The notes: generated from the letters alone by a model not told the origin. Positions 41,280 through 49,417 are shown, numbered from the stretch's first letter. The stretch is 64,000 bases of DNA from Candidatus Omnitrophota bacterium (GCA_018812925.1 JAHJCU010000004.1:529441-593440); one strand, 5' to 3'. A program made the numbers and translations.

Positions 41280-41824
41280 AGGTTTATTCTAATGTGTTGA
41301 TTTTTTAGAATTCCTGTTATGAAAGGATCCTTGTTTTTAATTTTTCTATTGTATTCCTTCTCATCAATATTAACAACGTTTATTTCTCTGTTGATTTCTT
41401 TCTGTAATTTGTTTAAGTTTTTCTGAAGTGAGGCAATGCTGTGGCTTCCTATAATTAATAAATCGATATCGCTATGAGCATCCATGGTGTTTTTTGCATA
41501 TGAACCGTAAATATAAGCATTTTTTATACCGTTAACATCTTTTATTGTGTTCTTTAAGTTTTCTTCGAACCCGATTGTTTTAAGAATTATTTGTTTATAT
41601 TCGTTGTATAGGGGGTAACCTTTGTTTATGTGATAAAGCTTCAGGTTGCCTCTTTTCTGGCTTTTTAGGACACTCTCTTTCTCCAATTCTTTTATTTTCT
41701 TCACCAGATTGCGCTTATCAAGAGCAAGATTTCTTGACAGTTCGTTTACATATAGACTTTCTTGAGGGTTAAGGAAAAAATAGTTTAAAAGTTTTTTTGT
41801 TATTTGGGATTTTAATGAAATCAT
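41276..41824 (-). CDS. MNT nucleotidyltransferase with winged-helix domain (antitoxin)
   Basis: 182-residue protein. Residues about 5-65 are a winged helix-turn-helix (ESLYVNELSRNLALDKRNLV; LKSQKRGNLKLYHINKG). Residues about 100-160 hold the minimal nucleotidyltransferase core, GSYAKNTMDAHSDIDLLIIG, with the GS-x9-DxD pattern intact. MNT antitoxins in this family inactivate HEPN partners by modifying a tyrosine with AMP. The wHTH probably binds the operators at 41838-41866. It is the first gene of the pair. Confidence 0.83.
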   Translation of the reverse strand: MISLKSQITKKLLNYFFLNPQESLYVNELSRNLALDKRNLVKKIKELEKESVLKSQKRGNLKLYHINKGYPLYNEYKQIILKTIGFEENLKNTIKDVNGIKNAYIYGSYAKNTMDAHSDIDLLIIGSHSIASLQKNLNKLQKEINREINVVNIDEKEYNRKIKNKDPFITGILKNQHIRINL

Positions 41825-41837
41825 TTGACATCCTTAA

Positions 41838-41878
41838 ATTACACCGATAAGTGTAATCTATTACACCTGTTTTGTCAA
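41838..41878 (-). promoter_or_regulatory. Promoter and 22-bp-spaced operators of the MNT/HEPN operon
   Basis: On the minus strand TTGACA (41878-41873), 17 bases, TACACT (41855-41850). The palindrome ATTACAC-CGATAA-GTGTAAT (41838-41857) overlaps the -10 box and ATTACAC recurs at 41860-41866, 22 bp from the first. The design matches that of the nucleotidyltransferase operon at 6497-6567. Confidence 0.6.
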
Positions 41879-41911
41879 TAAACTATGATTTTGGGGATGA
41901 GAGTAAGAGTA

Positions 41912-41959
41912 ATTAGGAATAATACGCCCAGTATTATGAAGAATTTTCGCATATATTTT
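41912..41959 (-). repeat. Direct repeat, right copy (48 bp)
   Basis: Copy of 40823-40870, lying upstream of the MNT gene. Read on the minus strand it restarts MRKFFIILGVLFLI and then diverges, so it is the remnant of the host gene end created by the insertion. Confidence 0.85.
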
Positions 41960-42037
41960 AAAGTAAAGAATAATAATTCGTAAACAGTAAATAGTAATCG
42001 GTAAATGGTAATTTTAAAAATTACGCTTTACGAATTA

Positions 42038-42164
42038 CCCTTAGAGATTGCCGAGCAATCTCAAGGACTTTGGTCCCGGGAATCTTTCCCCTAGAAATTT
42101 CTGCGAAATTTCAGGGACTCAGTCCTCGCAATTTTTCAAATTGCAGAGGGTAGATTCCACGGGG
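42038..42164. mobile_element. Palindromic element with a second copy inserted in its loop
   Basis: The outer element starts CCCTTAGAGATTGC (42038) and ends TAGATTCCACGGGG (42164). Between AATCTTT (to 42087) and TAGATTCC (from 42151) sits a 63-bp palindromic element (42088-42150), CCCCTAGAAATTTC...GCAGAGGG. At 50315-50378 the same outer element occurs without the insertion and is otherwise identical except for two bases in one loop. There is no target duplication. Confidence 0.85.
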
Positions 42165-42208
42165 CGAGTTACTAATTACTATATTCAGACCTTAATACTT
42201 ACAACTTA

Positions 42209-42817
42209 TTACTTATCCGTGTTTTCTTTATCACGAAAACCGGCCTGAATTTCTTCGGCGCGTTGCAGGAATGTGTCTGTATCTGTGACGCCGAATTCTT
42301 CGGCGAGTGATGTCCATTGATAGTCGGTGTATTTGCTATATAACTCGCCCAATGTAATCCATTCTTCGGCGATTGCGTTTCTGATTTTGGTTCTTTCTTC
42401 GCCTTCTGTGACCCGGTATTGGTCGCTTAATTTAAATATGTTGTTGTATCTTTGTTTCATGTCGATAAATATATTTGCTTCGTATTCTGTTTTTGCTTCT
42501 GCTATGCGGTTATCAAGGGTTGAGTAGGTTTTTGCTCTGATATTTGTTCTTACTTCTTCCATTTCTTTTTGTGTGGGTTGTTTTGTTTGTTTTGCGTCTT
42601 CTTCGGATTGAATCTGGCCTGGATTGGAAATACTTTTTTTCAACAGGTTGTTGTACGTCGCTTCAAGTGAGGTGTATTCTTTTGTTAACTCTGACATTTC
42701 AGAAACGGAATTTTGCAGTGCTTTGTTTTTGGTGATTAATGCCACATCGCTTGCGACCACTCCCAGACCGAGCAGACATATGATGATATATAATACTAAA
42801 TTTTTTGGATTTTTCAT
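42209..42817 (-). CDS. Membrane-anchored coiled-coil protein, paralogue B
   Basis: 202-residue paralogue of the protein at 37816-38616, with a shorter coiled coil. An N-terminal helix (LVLYIIICLLGLGVVASDVA, residues about 7-26) anchors it. The conserved C-terminal domain holds LDNRIAEAKTEYEANIF, YNNIF, TEGEERTKIR and TSLAEEFGVTDTDTFLQRAE. Both copies have a CTTTGGG-family element upstream (directly here, 85 bases away in A), suggesting gene and element were duplicated together. Function unknown. Confidence 0.72.
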   Translation of the reverse strand: MKNPKNLVLYIIICLLGLGVVASDVALITKNKALQNSVSEMSELTKEYTSLEATYNNLLKKSISNPGQIQSEEDAKQTKQPTQKEMEEVRTNIRAKTYSTLDNRIAEAKTEYEANIFIDMKQRYNNIFKLSDQYRVTEGEERTKIRNAIAEEWITLGELYSKYTDYQWTSLAEEFGVTDTDTFLQRAEEIQAGFRDKENTDK

Positions 42818-42830
42818 TTTCTCCCTCCCA

Positions 42831-42911
42831 AAGCCGTTAATGAATTATATTCAACTCTTTGGGTGTCCCCATTGCTAGTTTTACATTCGTAAAACTATGG
42901 GGATCCCAAAG
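42831..42911. repeat. CTTTGGG-family palindromic element
   Basis: The leader GTTAATGAATTATATTCAA is followed by CTTTGGGTGTCCCCAT (from 42857), AGTTTT...AAAACT, and ATGGGGATCCCAAAG (to 42911). It lies just upstream of coiled-coil paralogue B and provides a minus-strand TATAAT. Confidence 0.78.
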
Positions 42912-42942
42912 TTATTATTACATTATATTCCTCTGGGAAATG

Positions 42943-43160
42943 AAGCGCAACTATGAACCCCTATACTACGTAGAGTGTAGGGCACAGCACGTAGGGTTCA
43001 CGGCGCAGCTTAGGAGAAGAGTCTGAGATAGTTATCCGTAATCCGTAAACGATAAAGAGTAAATAGTAATTAAAACAATGACTAATAACAGAAAAAATAT
43101 ATTTTAGATTAGTTAATTACCATTTACTAATTACGAATTACCAATTACAAGACGTAACCG
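42943..43160. repeat. Nested palindrome and TAATTGGTAATT-type array before prfB
   Basis: 42943-43010 is a layered palindrome: AAGCGC...GCGCAGCTT outside, GAACCC...GGGTTC inside, and CCCTATACTACGTAGAGTG in the centre. From about 43025 to 43160 come words such as TTATCCGTAATCCGTAAAC, AAATAGTAATTAAAAC and ATTACGAATTACCAATTAC. No gene. Confidence 0.6.
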
Positions 43161-43181
43161 TTATGTTAAAATCAGTGCATT

Positions 43182-44280
43182 ATGGAGGATATAAAACGCA
43201 AATTACGGGATTTCCTAAATAAATTGGAAGACCTTCGGGGGTTTCTTTGACTTAGAAAAGAAGACAAAAGAAATCAATAAGTTAAGCAAGGAGCTTGAAA
43301 AGGAAGGATTTTGGCAGGATGTTGAAAATGCAAGGAAGGTTATGAGGAAGCTTGATTCTCTAAAGGAAACACACGCCAAGTGGGATAGGTTGCATAAAGA
43401 TATAGAAGATGCGGGCGTTCTTTATGAATTGGCGAAAGAAGAAGATGATAAGGGAGCTTTGAATGAGGTTTCGTCTTCTGTTGCAAGGATAGATAAGGAA
43501 ATAGAGAAATGGCAGTTGGAGGTTTTGTTAGCAGGCAAGTACGATAAGCTGGGTTGTTTCCTTTCGATAAAACCGGGCGCCGGTGGTACGGAATCGTGCG
43601 ATTGGGCGCAGATGCTTTTGCGGATGTATACAAGATGGGCGGAACGGAACAATATGGCGGCGGAGTTGGTGGATGTTACCGCGGCTGAAGAGGCGGGTAT
43701 AAAATACGCAAGCTTACGGTTTTCAAAAGAATTTTCTTACGGTTATTTGAAAGGTGAAAAGGGTATACACAGGTTGGTTAGGGTTTCTCCGTTTGATGCT
43801 GCGCACAGGAGGCATACCTCGTTTGCGTCTGTTGAGGTTATACCTAAAATCGATGAGGAGTTTAAACTCGACATAAAAGATGTGGATTTAAGGATAGATA
43901 CTTTTCGTTCTTCGGGGCCGGGCGGACAGCATGTTAATATGACTGATTCTGCGGTAAGAATAACTCATGTTCCAACAAAAATAGTTGCTCAAGCTCAATC
44001 GGAAAAGTCGCAACATCAGAATAAATTTATTGCTATGGAATTGTTGATGTCGAGGCTTTATAGTCATTTCCAGGAAATAGAAAAAGAGAAACAGAAAAAA
44101 ATATTCGGAGAAAAGCAGAATATCCAATGGGGCAGTCAGATACGAAGTTATGTGCTTTATCCTTATACGCTTGTTAAAGACCATCGTACCGGAACCGAAC
44201 AAACGAATGCTGATAATGTTTTGGACGGGGATATAGATCCTTTTATTTTTGATTATTTAAGAGGGAATAAAAAAGAATAA
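43182..44280 (+). CDS. prfB: Peptide chain release factor 2, with programmed +1 frameshift
   Basis: RF2 recognises UAA and UGA and triggers peptide release. Translation starts at ATG 43182; the first 22 codons reach CTT followed by TGA (43248-43250). The context CGGGGGTTTCTTTGAC, with the Shine-Dalgarno-like GGGGG, is the classic autoregulatory +1 slip site: skipping T43248 gives GAC TTA GAA and the frame that ends at 44280, 365 residues in all. The stop-codon tripeptide SPF (VRVSPFDAAHRRHTSF) and the catalytic GGQ (SGPGGQHVNMTDS) are present. If RF2 is scarce, the ribosome pauses at TGA and shifts. Confidence 0.95.
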
Positions 44281-44460
44281 TGAATGGTAATTTACAGTCC
44301 GTAAATTGTAATTAGTAATTGGTAAATAGTAATTAAAGAACCGTAAAGTGTAATCGGTAATTAGTAAATAGTAATTAAACAATAAAGACAACTTAAGAAA
44401 CTACGAATTACGCCCGCCTGCTTGCGAAGCGGGCAGGCTTTACGAGTTACCAATTACAAA
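44281..44460. repeat. TAATTGGTAATT-type array with CCCGCCTGC hairpin
   Basis: Words GGTAATTTACAGTCCGTAAA, TTGTAATTAGTAATTGGTAA, AAGTGTAATCGGTAATTAG and ACGAATTAC flank the hairpin CGCCCGCCTGCTTGCGAAGC (44411-44437), then TACGAGTTACCAATTAC. It fills the gap between prfB and tsaC. Confidence 0.65.
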
Positions 44461-44478
44461 ACTTATTTTTTAAACTGG

Positions 44479-45141
44479 ATGACCAAGGATATGGAATATA
44501 TAAAAATAAATTCTTCAATATTGGAAGAGGATGTTATTTCAAAAGTAAAGATGGTTTTGAAAAATGGCGGAGTAATTGCTTTTCCAACGGATACTGTATA
44601 TGGTTTGGCAGGGGATTTATTTAGCGAAGATGCAGTAAAAAAAATATATGAAATAAAGGGTAGGGATTATTCTAAACCTTTGCCTGTGCTTGTTTGCGAT
44701 ATACAAAGCGTGGCTTTATATGTTGAAAAAATTCCGGATTTTGCGTATAAGTTAATGGAAGCGTTTTGTCCGGGATCTTTAACGGTGATTCTTAAGAGGA
44801 AAGTAGGACTTGATATTTCTCTTAAGACGGATACATTAGGGTTTAGAATTCCGGATTATCCAATGGTGCTTGGTTTACTTAAGGAATATGGCCCTTTAGT
44901 TTGTACAAGTGCTAATATTTCGGGTGGAAAAGACGCTGTAAACGCGGATGAAGTCAGTCAATATTTTGACGGAAAGATTGATCTTATTTTAGACGGGGGG
45001 CAAACAGTTTTGCAAAGACCCTCCACTATTATTGACTGTACTTCAGATTCGCCAAAAATAATCAGAGGGGGTAAAATTACGCAAAAGGATATTAAAAGGG
45101 TTATAGGAGGGAAGAGAAATATATCCCCCCTAGTTTTATAA
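44479..45141 (+). CDS. tsaC: L-threonylcarbamoyladenylate synthase
   Basis: Makes threonylcarbamoyl-AMP from threonine, bicarbonate and ATP for t6A tRNA modification, working with TsaB (2.3 kb). The YrdC domain is recognisable from VIAFPTDTVYGLAGDLFSED, KGRDYSKPLPVLV, PGSLTVILKRK, LGFRIPDYPM, CTSANISGGKDA and RPSTIIDCTSD. The ATG at 44479 (MTKDMEYI) is preferred; an upstream in-frame ATG lies in repeat sequence, and one at 44491 is also possible. The last residues (SPLVL) and the stop are encoded by a CCCCCC palindrome. Confidence 0.93.
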   Translation: MTKDMEYIKINSSILEEDVISKVKMVLKNGGVIAFPTDTVYGLAGDLFSEDAVKKIYEIKGRDYSKPLPVLVCDIQSVALYVEKIPDFAYKLMEAFCPGSLTVILKRKVGLDISLKTDTLGFRIPDYPMVLGLLKEYGPLVCTSANISGGKDAVNADEVSQYFDGKIDLILDGGQTVLQRPSTIIDCTSDSPKIIRGGKITQKDIKRVIGGKRNISPLVL

Positions 45142-45213
45142 ATGCTCCCCTTTGTTTTCTTCGAAAACAGACCAAGGGGACTTCGCACTCTTCTGATTTA
45201 ATCAGAAGAGTGC
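45125..45213. repeat. Composite palindromic repeat at tsaC 3' end
   Basis: The left arm CCCCCCTAGTTTTAT (45125) has lost its partner; a second palindrome CTCCCCTTTGTTTTC...GAAAACAGACCAAGGGGA is inserted, then GCACTCTTCTGATT...AATCAGAAGAGTGC (45185-45213). It supplies the tsaC stop codon and lies before the rpiB ribosome-binding site. Confidence 0.7.
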
Positions 45214-45228
45214 TTCGGGAGGATAAAA

Positions 45229-45687
45229 ATGAAAGAAAATATTTCCATAGCTTTGGGAAGCGACCATGCAGGTTTTAAATATAAGGAAGCGATTAAGAAA
45301 CATTTGATCCAAAGGGGCATTGAAGTATTTGATTTTGGTACCAATTCGGACCAACCATGTGATTATCCGGATTTTATCAGACCTGCGGCTGAAGCTGTGG
45401 CTAAAGGAAAGACAAATTATGGCATTGTGCTTGGTGGTTCGGGTAATGGCGAAGCTATGGTTGCCAATAAAGTCAAGGGTATACGATGTTCTTTATGCTG
45501 GAGTGATGACACTGCAAAGTGGGCGAGAAGCCACAATAATGCGAATGTTCTTGCAATTGGCGAGAGGACTGTTTCACTTGTTCTAGCGCTTCAGATTGTT
45601 GACACATGGCTTTCAACTGAATTTGAAGGCGGAAGACATGAAAGAAGGATTAATTTAATAAGCGAAATAGAAAATAAATTCTGTTAG
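45229..45687 (+). CDS. rpiB: Ribose 5-phosphate isomerase B
   Basis: Interconverts ribulose 5-phosphate and ribose 5-phosphate (or a related sugar such as allose 6-phosphate) in the pentose phosphate pathway. 152 residues, LacAB/RpiB fold. IALGSDHAGFKYKEAIKKHL opens it; DYPDF, VLGGSGNGEAMVANKVKGIR and ARSHNNANVLAIGERT give the active site. The usual GSGxG(M/I)xxAANK loop has GSGNGEAMVANK. GGGAGGAT precedes the ATG. Confidence 0.94.
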   Translation: MKENISIALGSDHAGFKYKEAIKKHLIQRGIEVFDFGTNSDQPCDYPDFIRPAAEAVAKGKTNYGIVLGGSGNGEAMVANKVKGIRCSLCWSDDTAKWARSHNNANVLAIGERTVSLVLALQIVDTWLSTEFEGGRHERRINLISEIENKFC

Positions 45688-45699
45688 AGGTATAATAAA

Positions 45700-45826
45700 A
45701 AATAAAAATGTAGAATGGATATATAGAAATACAGTAGATATATTTGGAAATGTATGGATATATGTAGTAGGACAAGTTATTTCAGTATATTTCTATGCAT
45801 TTCAATCGTATTTCCAATATATTTAA
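45700..45826. repeat. Degenerate GTATTTCCA/TATATATGG array
   Basis: Words ATGGATATATAGAAATAC, AGTAGATATATTTGGAAATG, TATGGATATATGTAG, TTTCAGTATATTTCTATGC and ATTTCAATCGTATTTCCAAT form an imperfect inverted array between rpiB and the aminotransferase; same family as 20098-20230. Confidence 0.6.
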
Positions 45827-45840
45827 ACTAAGAGGTGAAA

Positions 45841-46716
45841 ATGGAGCAGAAAATATATTTGAACGGTGAGTTTGTTTCAAGGAAAGACGCAAAAGTTTCC
45901 GTTTATGACCACGGTCTTCTTTACGGAGACGGTGTTTTTGAAGGATTAAGAACATATAACGGCAGAATATTCAAACTGCAGGAGCATATGGACAGATTAT
46001 ATAAATCTGCCAAATATATTTGTCTTGATATACCGCTTACAAAAGAAAAACTTACTGTAGCTATTATAAAAACAGCGCGTATAAACGGACAAAAGGATTG
46101 TTATATTAGAGTTGTAGTAACTCGGGGCGAGGGTGATTTGGGGCTTGCTCCCGAAAAGTGTAAAAATGCGACGGTATTTATTATTATAGATAAGATAAAA
46201 CTGTATCCTGAGAAACTGTGCAAGGAAGGCATTGAGATAATTACCGTTCCCACGCAGCGAAACAGTTCGCAGAATTTAGAACCGCAGGTGAAATCCCTGA
46301 ATTATTTAAACAATATATTGGCCAATATAGAAGCAAAAAATGCCGGTTTTAAAGAAGCGATAATGTTAAATAGAGAAGGATTTGTAACCGAATGTACTGC
46401 GGATAATATTTTTATAATTGAAGACGATATTTTAAAAACTCCTTCCACTCATATGGGCCTTCTTGGCGGGATAACAAGAGGAGTTGTTATGGAAATTGCA
46501 AAAAAAATGTCGATTGAAGCAAAAGAAGAAACAATTTCCAGATATAATCTGTTTGGCGCGCAAGAATGTTTCCTTACCGGTACTGCGGCTGAAATAATTC
46601 CCATAGTGAAAATTGACGGCAGAACTATAGGTAACGGCAAGGTTGGCAGTATCACTAATAAAATCCGCAAGGCTTTTAAAAAGTTTGTAGATGCAGACGG
46701 GACACCGTATTTATAA
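45841..46716 (+). CDS. ilvE: Branched-chain amino acid aminotransferase (class IV)
   Basis: PLP-dependent last step of Val, Leu and Ile synthesis. Start at ATG 45841, with AGAGGTGA just upstream; a GTG two codons earlier is also open. The 291 residues show KIYLNGEFVSRKDAKVSVYD, HGLLYGDGVFEGLRTYNG, catalytic-lysine region QVKSLNYLNNILANIEAK, GFVTECTADNIFII, GGITRGVVMEIAKK and ECFLTGTAAEIIPI. A D-amino acid aminotransferase specificity cannot be excluded from sequence alone. Confidence 0.92.
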   Translation: MEQKIYLNGEFVSRKDAKVSVYDHGLLYGDGVFEGLRTYNGRIFKLQEHMDRLYKSAKYICLDIPLTKEKLTVAIIKTARINGQKDCYIRVVVTRGEGDLGLAPEKCKNATVFIIIDKIKLYPEKLCKEGIEIITVPTQRNSSQNLEPQVKSLNYLNNILANIEAKNAGFKEAIMLNREGFVTECTADNIFIIEDDILKTPSTHMGLLGGITRGVVMEIAKKMSIEAKEETISRYNLFGAQECFLTGTAAEIIPIVKIDGRTIGNGKVGSITNKIRKAFKKFVDADGTPYL

Positions 46717-46736
46717 GAAATACCAGAAGGTAGAAA

Positions 46737-46767
46737 ACACCTGCCCGCCAAATCTTGGCAGGCGGGG
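46737..46767. repeat. CCCGCC hairpin
   Basis: CACCTGCCCGCCAAATCTTG and GCAGGCGGGG form a GC-rich hairpin before clpC. The adjoining sequence (46769-46797) repeats GACAGA-like words, ACAGAAGACAGACGACAG. Confidence 0.55.
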
Positions 46768-46831
46768 AGGACAGAAGACAGACGACAGAGAACAGACGAG
46801 TTCTGATTTTACTCGAACGGAGTGAGGGAAA

Positions 46832-49417
46832 ATGTATAACAGATTTACCGAAAGAGCAAGGAAAGTTTTGGCTTTGGCAAAGGAAGAAGCCCGAAGGCTG
46901 GGGCATGACTTTGTAGGCACGGAGCATATCGTTTTAGGAATCCTAAGGGAAGGTTCAGGCGTTGCGTGTGCCGTTTTACAAAGAATGAATCTGCAATCAG
47001 ATTTAATTAAAGAAGCGACCGAGGAGATAACGGGTAAAGGACCCAATGTTCTTAATTTTGGAGAGATATCTTTTACGCCAAAAGCCAGAAGAGTTTTGGA
47101 ATTGGCAATGGAAGAATCAAGGAATCTTGGACATAGTTATGTAGGTACAGAGCATTTACTTCTTGGCATTTTGCGGGAAAAAGAAGGTATAGGCGCACAG
47201 ATTCTTGGAGATTTAGGTATAAGCATAGAAAAAACAAGAGAAGAAATCGTTCAAATTCAAGGTGGATTTATCTCTTCTGCTACTACTGCTCAAGATCCGA
47301 AATTGCCTTTTGGCGGCGGACAAGCATCGGCAAAGGGTGATTCTTTTAATAAAAACAATTCATATCAACAGCAGAAAAAATCTAAGACCTCTGCTTTAGA
47401 TGTTTTTGGCAGGGACATTACACAACTGGCAAGAGAAAACAAATTAGACCCTATTATCGGCAGGAAGAAAGAAATAGAAAGAATTTTACAAATTTTATGC
47501 AGAAGAAAAAAGAATAATCCCGTACTTATAGGAGATGCGGGAGTAGGTAAAACGGCAATCGTAGAAGGGTTGGCGCAGGCAATTGTTCAAAAAAATGTGC
47601 CTGAAGTTTTAATGTTTAAAAAGATTTTTGCTCTTGATTTGGCTTTAATGGTGGCGGGAACGAAATATCGGGGACAGTTCGAAGAAAGAATAAAGGCGGT
47701 CCTTAATGAAATAAGACAGAACAGCAATATAATTATATTTATCGACGAAATACATACTTTGGTGGGCGCAGGCGCCGCAGAAGGCGCTATTGATGCGTCT
47801 AATATATTAAAGCCTGCTCTTGCGGGAGGAGAAATGCAGTGTATTGGCGCCACAACGCCTAACGAATACAGGAAATACATAGAAAAAGACCCCGCATTAG
47901 AGAGAAGGTTTCAGCAGATTATAGTTCAACCTCCGTCTGTTGCCGAGACCGTAGAAATATTGAAAGGGTTGAAAACAAGATATGAGAGCCACCATAAGGT
48001 TATTATTCCCGACGCTTCTATATGGGCGGCATCTCTTTTTGCAGAACGTTATATATCCGAAAGATTTTTACCCGACAAGGCGATAGATGTAATAGATGAA
48101 GCTTGTTCAAAAACCAAATTATTCAAAAAGAATCCGAAAAGTATATATCCCGAGCTGGAAAAGAAGCTGTCTTCTATTCAAAAAGATAAAAACGAGGCGG
48201 TAAGGTTGCAGGACTTTGAAAAAGCGGCGCAACTTAGGGACAGGGAAAGGGTTCTTAAAGAAGAAATAGAGCTAAAAAGAAGAGTGACTGTAGAGGTTAA
48301 AGATGTGGCTGAAGTCGTATCAAAATGGACGGGAGTTCCCATACAACAGCTTCAGGAAGAAGAGAAGGATAGATTGCTTAATATGGAAGAAGAAATACAT
48401 AAAAGAGTAATCGGACAAGACGAAGCGATTGTAGCTTTGGCAAAAACTATAAGACGTTCTCGGTCGGGACTTAAAGACCCTATGCGTCCTATCGGAGTAT
48501 TTGTGTTTCTTGGTCCCACAGGCGTAGGCAAAACCGAGCTTGCCAAAGCATTGGCTGAATTTTTATTTGGAAACGAAGATGCGTTGATAAGACTGGATAT
48601 GTCTGAATTTATGGAAAAATTTACTGTTTCGCGGCTTGTGGGCGCGCCGCCGGGTTATGTCGGTTATGAAGAAGGCGGTGGACTGACTGAGAAGATAAGA
48701 AGAAAACCCTACTCTGTTGTTTTATTGGATGAAATCGAAAAGGCGCATCCGGATGTGTTCAATATCCTATTGCAAGTAATGGAAGACGGAAGATTGACCG
48801 ACAGCCTGAATCATACGGTGGATTTTAGGAATGTAGTTTTGATAATGACTTCAAATATAGGAAGCGATATGCTGACAAAAGGTTCGAGTTTGGGTTTTCA
48901 ATCTTCTCCTAACGATACGGCGGACTATCATCAAATGAAAAGTAAACTGACTGATGAATTAAAAAAAGCTTTTAAGCCGGAATTTTTAAACAGAGTGGAC
49001 GAAACTATAGTTTTCCATTCGCTTTCCAAAAACCATTTAAAACAGATTGTAGAGATAATGCTCGAAAAGGTTAAGGTTCGGCTAAAAGAATATAAACTGG
49101 ATTTAAAGCATACATCTAAAGTCAATGAATTCTTGATTAAAAAAGGTGCCGACAAAATCTACGGCGCGCGGCCCTTAAGAAGAGCGATACAGAAATTTAT
49201 AGAAGACCCACTTGCAGACAAGATATTAAAAGGCGAAATTTCTTCCGGGGCTAATGTGGAAATTTGCGTAGAGAACAATGAATTGAAATTTATCAGCAAA
49301 AATTCTTTAAAGAAAATTACTCGCTTGTCTCGTCAATATCCAAATGACATCAACACAGGAAAACGCACCCGGCCTGTTAAACGAAGATCCGGGAAAAAAC
49401 CATTAATGACCACATAA
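46832..49417 (+). CDS. clpC: ATP-dependent Clp protease ATPase ClpC
   Basis: AAA+ unfoldase that feeds substrates to ClpP. The 861 residues are: two Clp-N repeats (RARKVLALAKEEARRLGHDF and RRVLELAMEESRNLGHSYVG), first AAA domain with Walker A GDAGVGKT (about 233-240), a UVR motif (NEAVRLQDFEKAAQLRDRER), and second AAA domain with Walker A GPTGVGKT (about 560). The end shows RPLRRAIQKFIEDPLADKIL and an unusual basic tail of about 35 residues (NDINTGKRTRPVKRRSGKKP). The McsA/McsB and CtsR partners usual in Firmicutes are not adjacent. A hairpin terminator follows at once. Confidence 0.96.
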   Translation: MYNRFTERARKVLALAKEEARRLGHDFVGTEHIVLGILREGSGVACAVLQRMNLQSDLIKEATEEITGKGPNVLNFGEISFTPKARRVLELAMEESRNLGHSYVGTEHLLLGILREKEGIGAQILGDLGISIEKTREEIVQIQGGFISSATTAQDPKLPFGGGQASAKGDSFNKNNSYQQQKKSKTSALDVFGRDITQLARENKLDPIIGRKKEIERILQILCRRKKNNPVLIGDAGVGKTAIVEGLAQAIVQKNVPEVLMFKKIFALDLALMVAGTKYRGQFEERIKAVLNEIRQNSNIIIFIDEIHTLVGAGAAEGAIDASNILKPALAGGEMQCIGATTPNEYRKYIEKDPALERRFQQIIVQPPSVAETVEILKGLKTRYESHHKVIIPDASIWAASLFAERYISERFLPDKAIDVIDEACSKTKLFKKNPKSIYPELEKKLSSIQKDKNEAVRLQDFEKAAQLRDRERVLKEEIELKRRVTVEVKDVAEVVSKWTGVPIQQLQEEEKDRLLNMEEEIHKRVIGQDEAIVALAKTIRRSRSGLKDPMRPIGVFVFLGPTGVGKTELAKALAEFLFGNEDALIRLDMSEFMEKFTVSRLVGAPPGYVGYEEGGGLTEKIRRKPYSVVLLDEIEKAHPDVFNILLQVMEDGRLTDSLNHTVDFRNVVLIMTSNIGSDMLTKGSSLGFQSSPNDTADYHQMKSKLTDELKKAFKPEFLNRVDETIVFHSLSKNHLKQIVEIMLEKVKVRLKEYKLDLKHTSKVNEFLIKKGADKIYGARPLRRAIQKFIEDPLADKILKGEISSGANVEICVENNELKFISKNSLKKITRLSRQYPNDINTGKRTRPVKRRSGKKPLMTT

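Noticed and set aside
43342-44280. Short prfB starting at an internal ATG
   Set aside because: It would lack the conserved N-terminal domain; the upstream frame with the TGA slip site accounts for the full protein.
44422-44478. Upstream start for tsaC
   Set aside because: The extra 19 codons come from the word array and CCCGCCTGC hairpin and do not belong to the YrdC fold.
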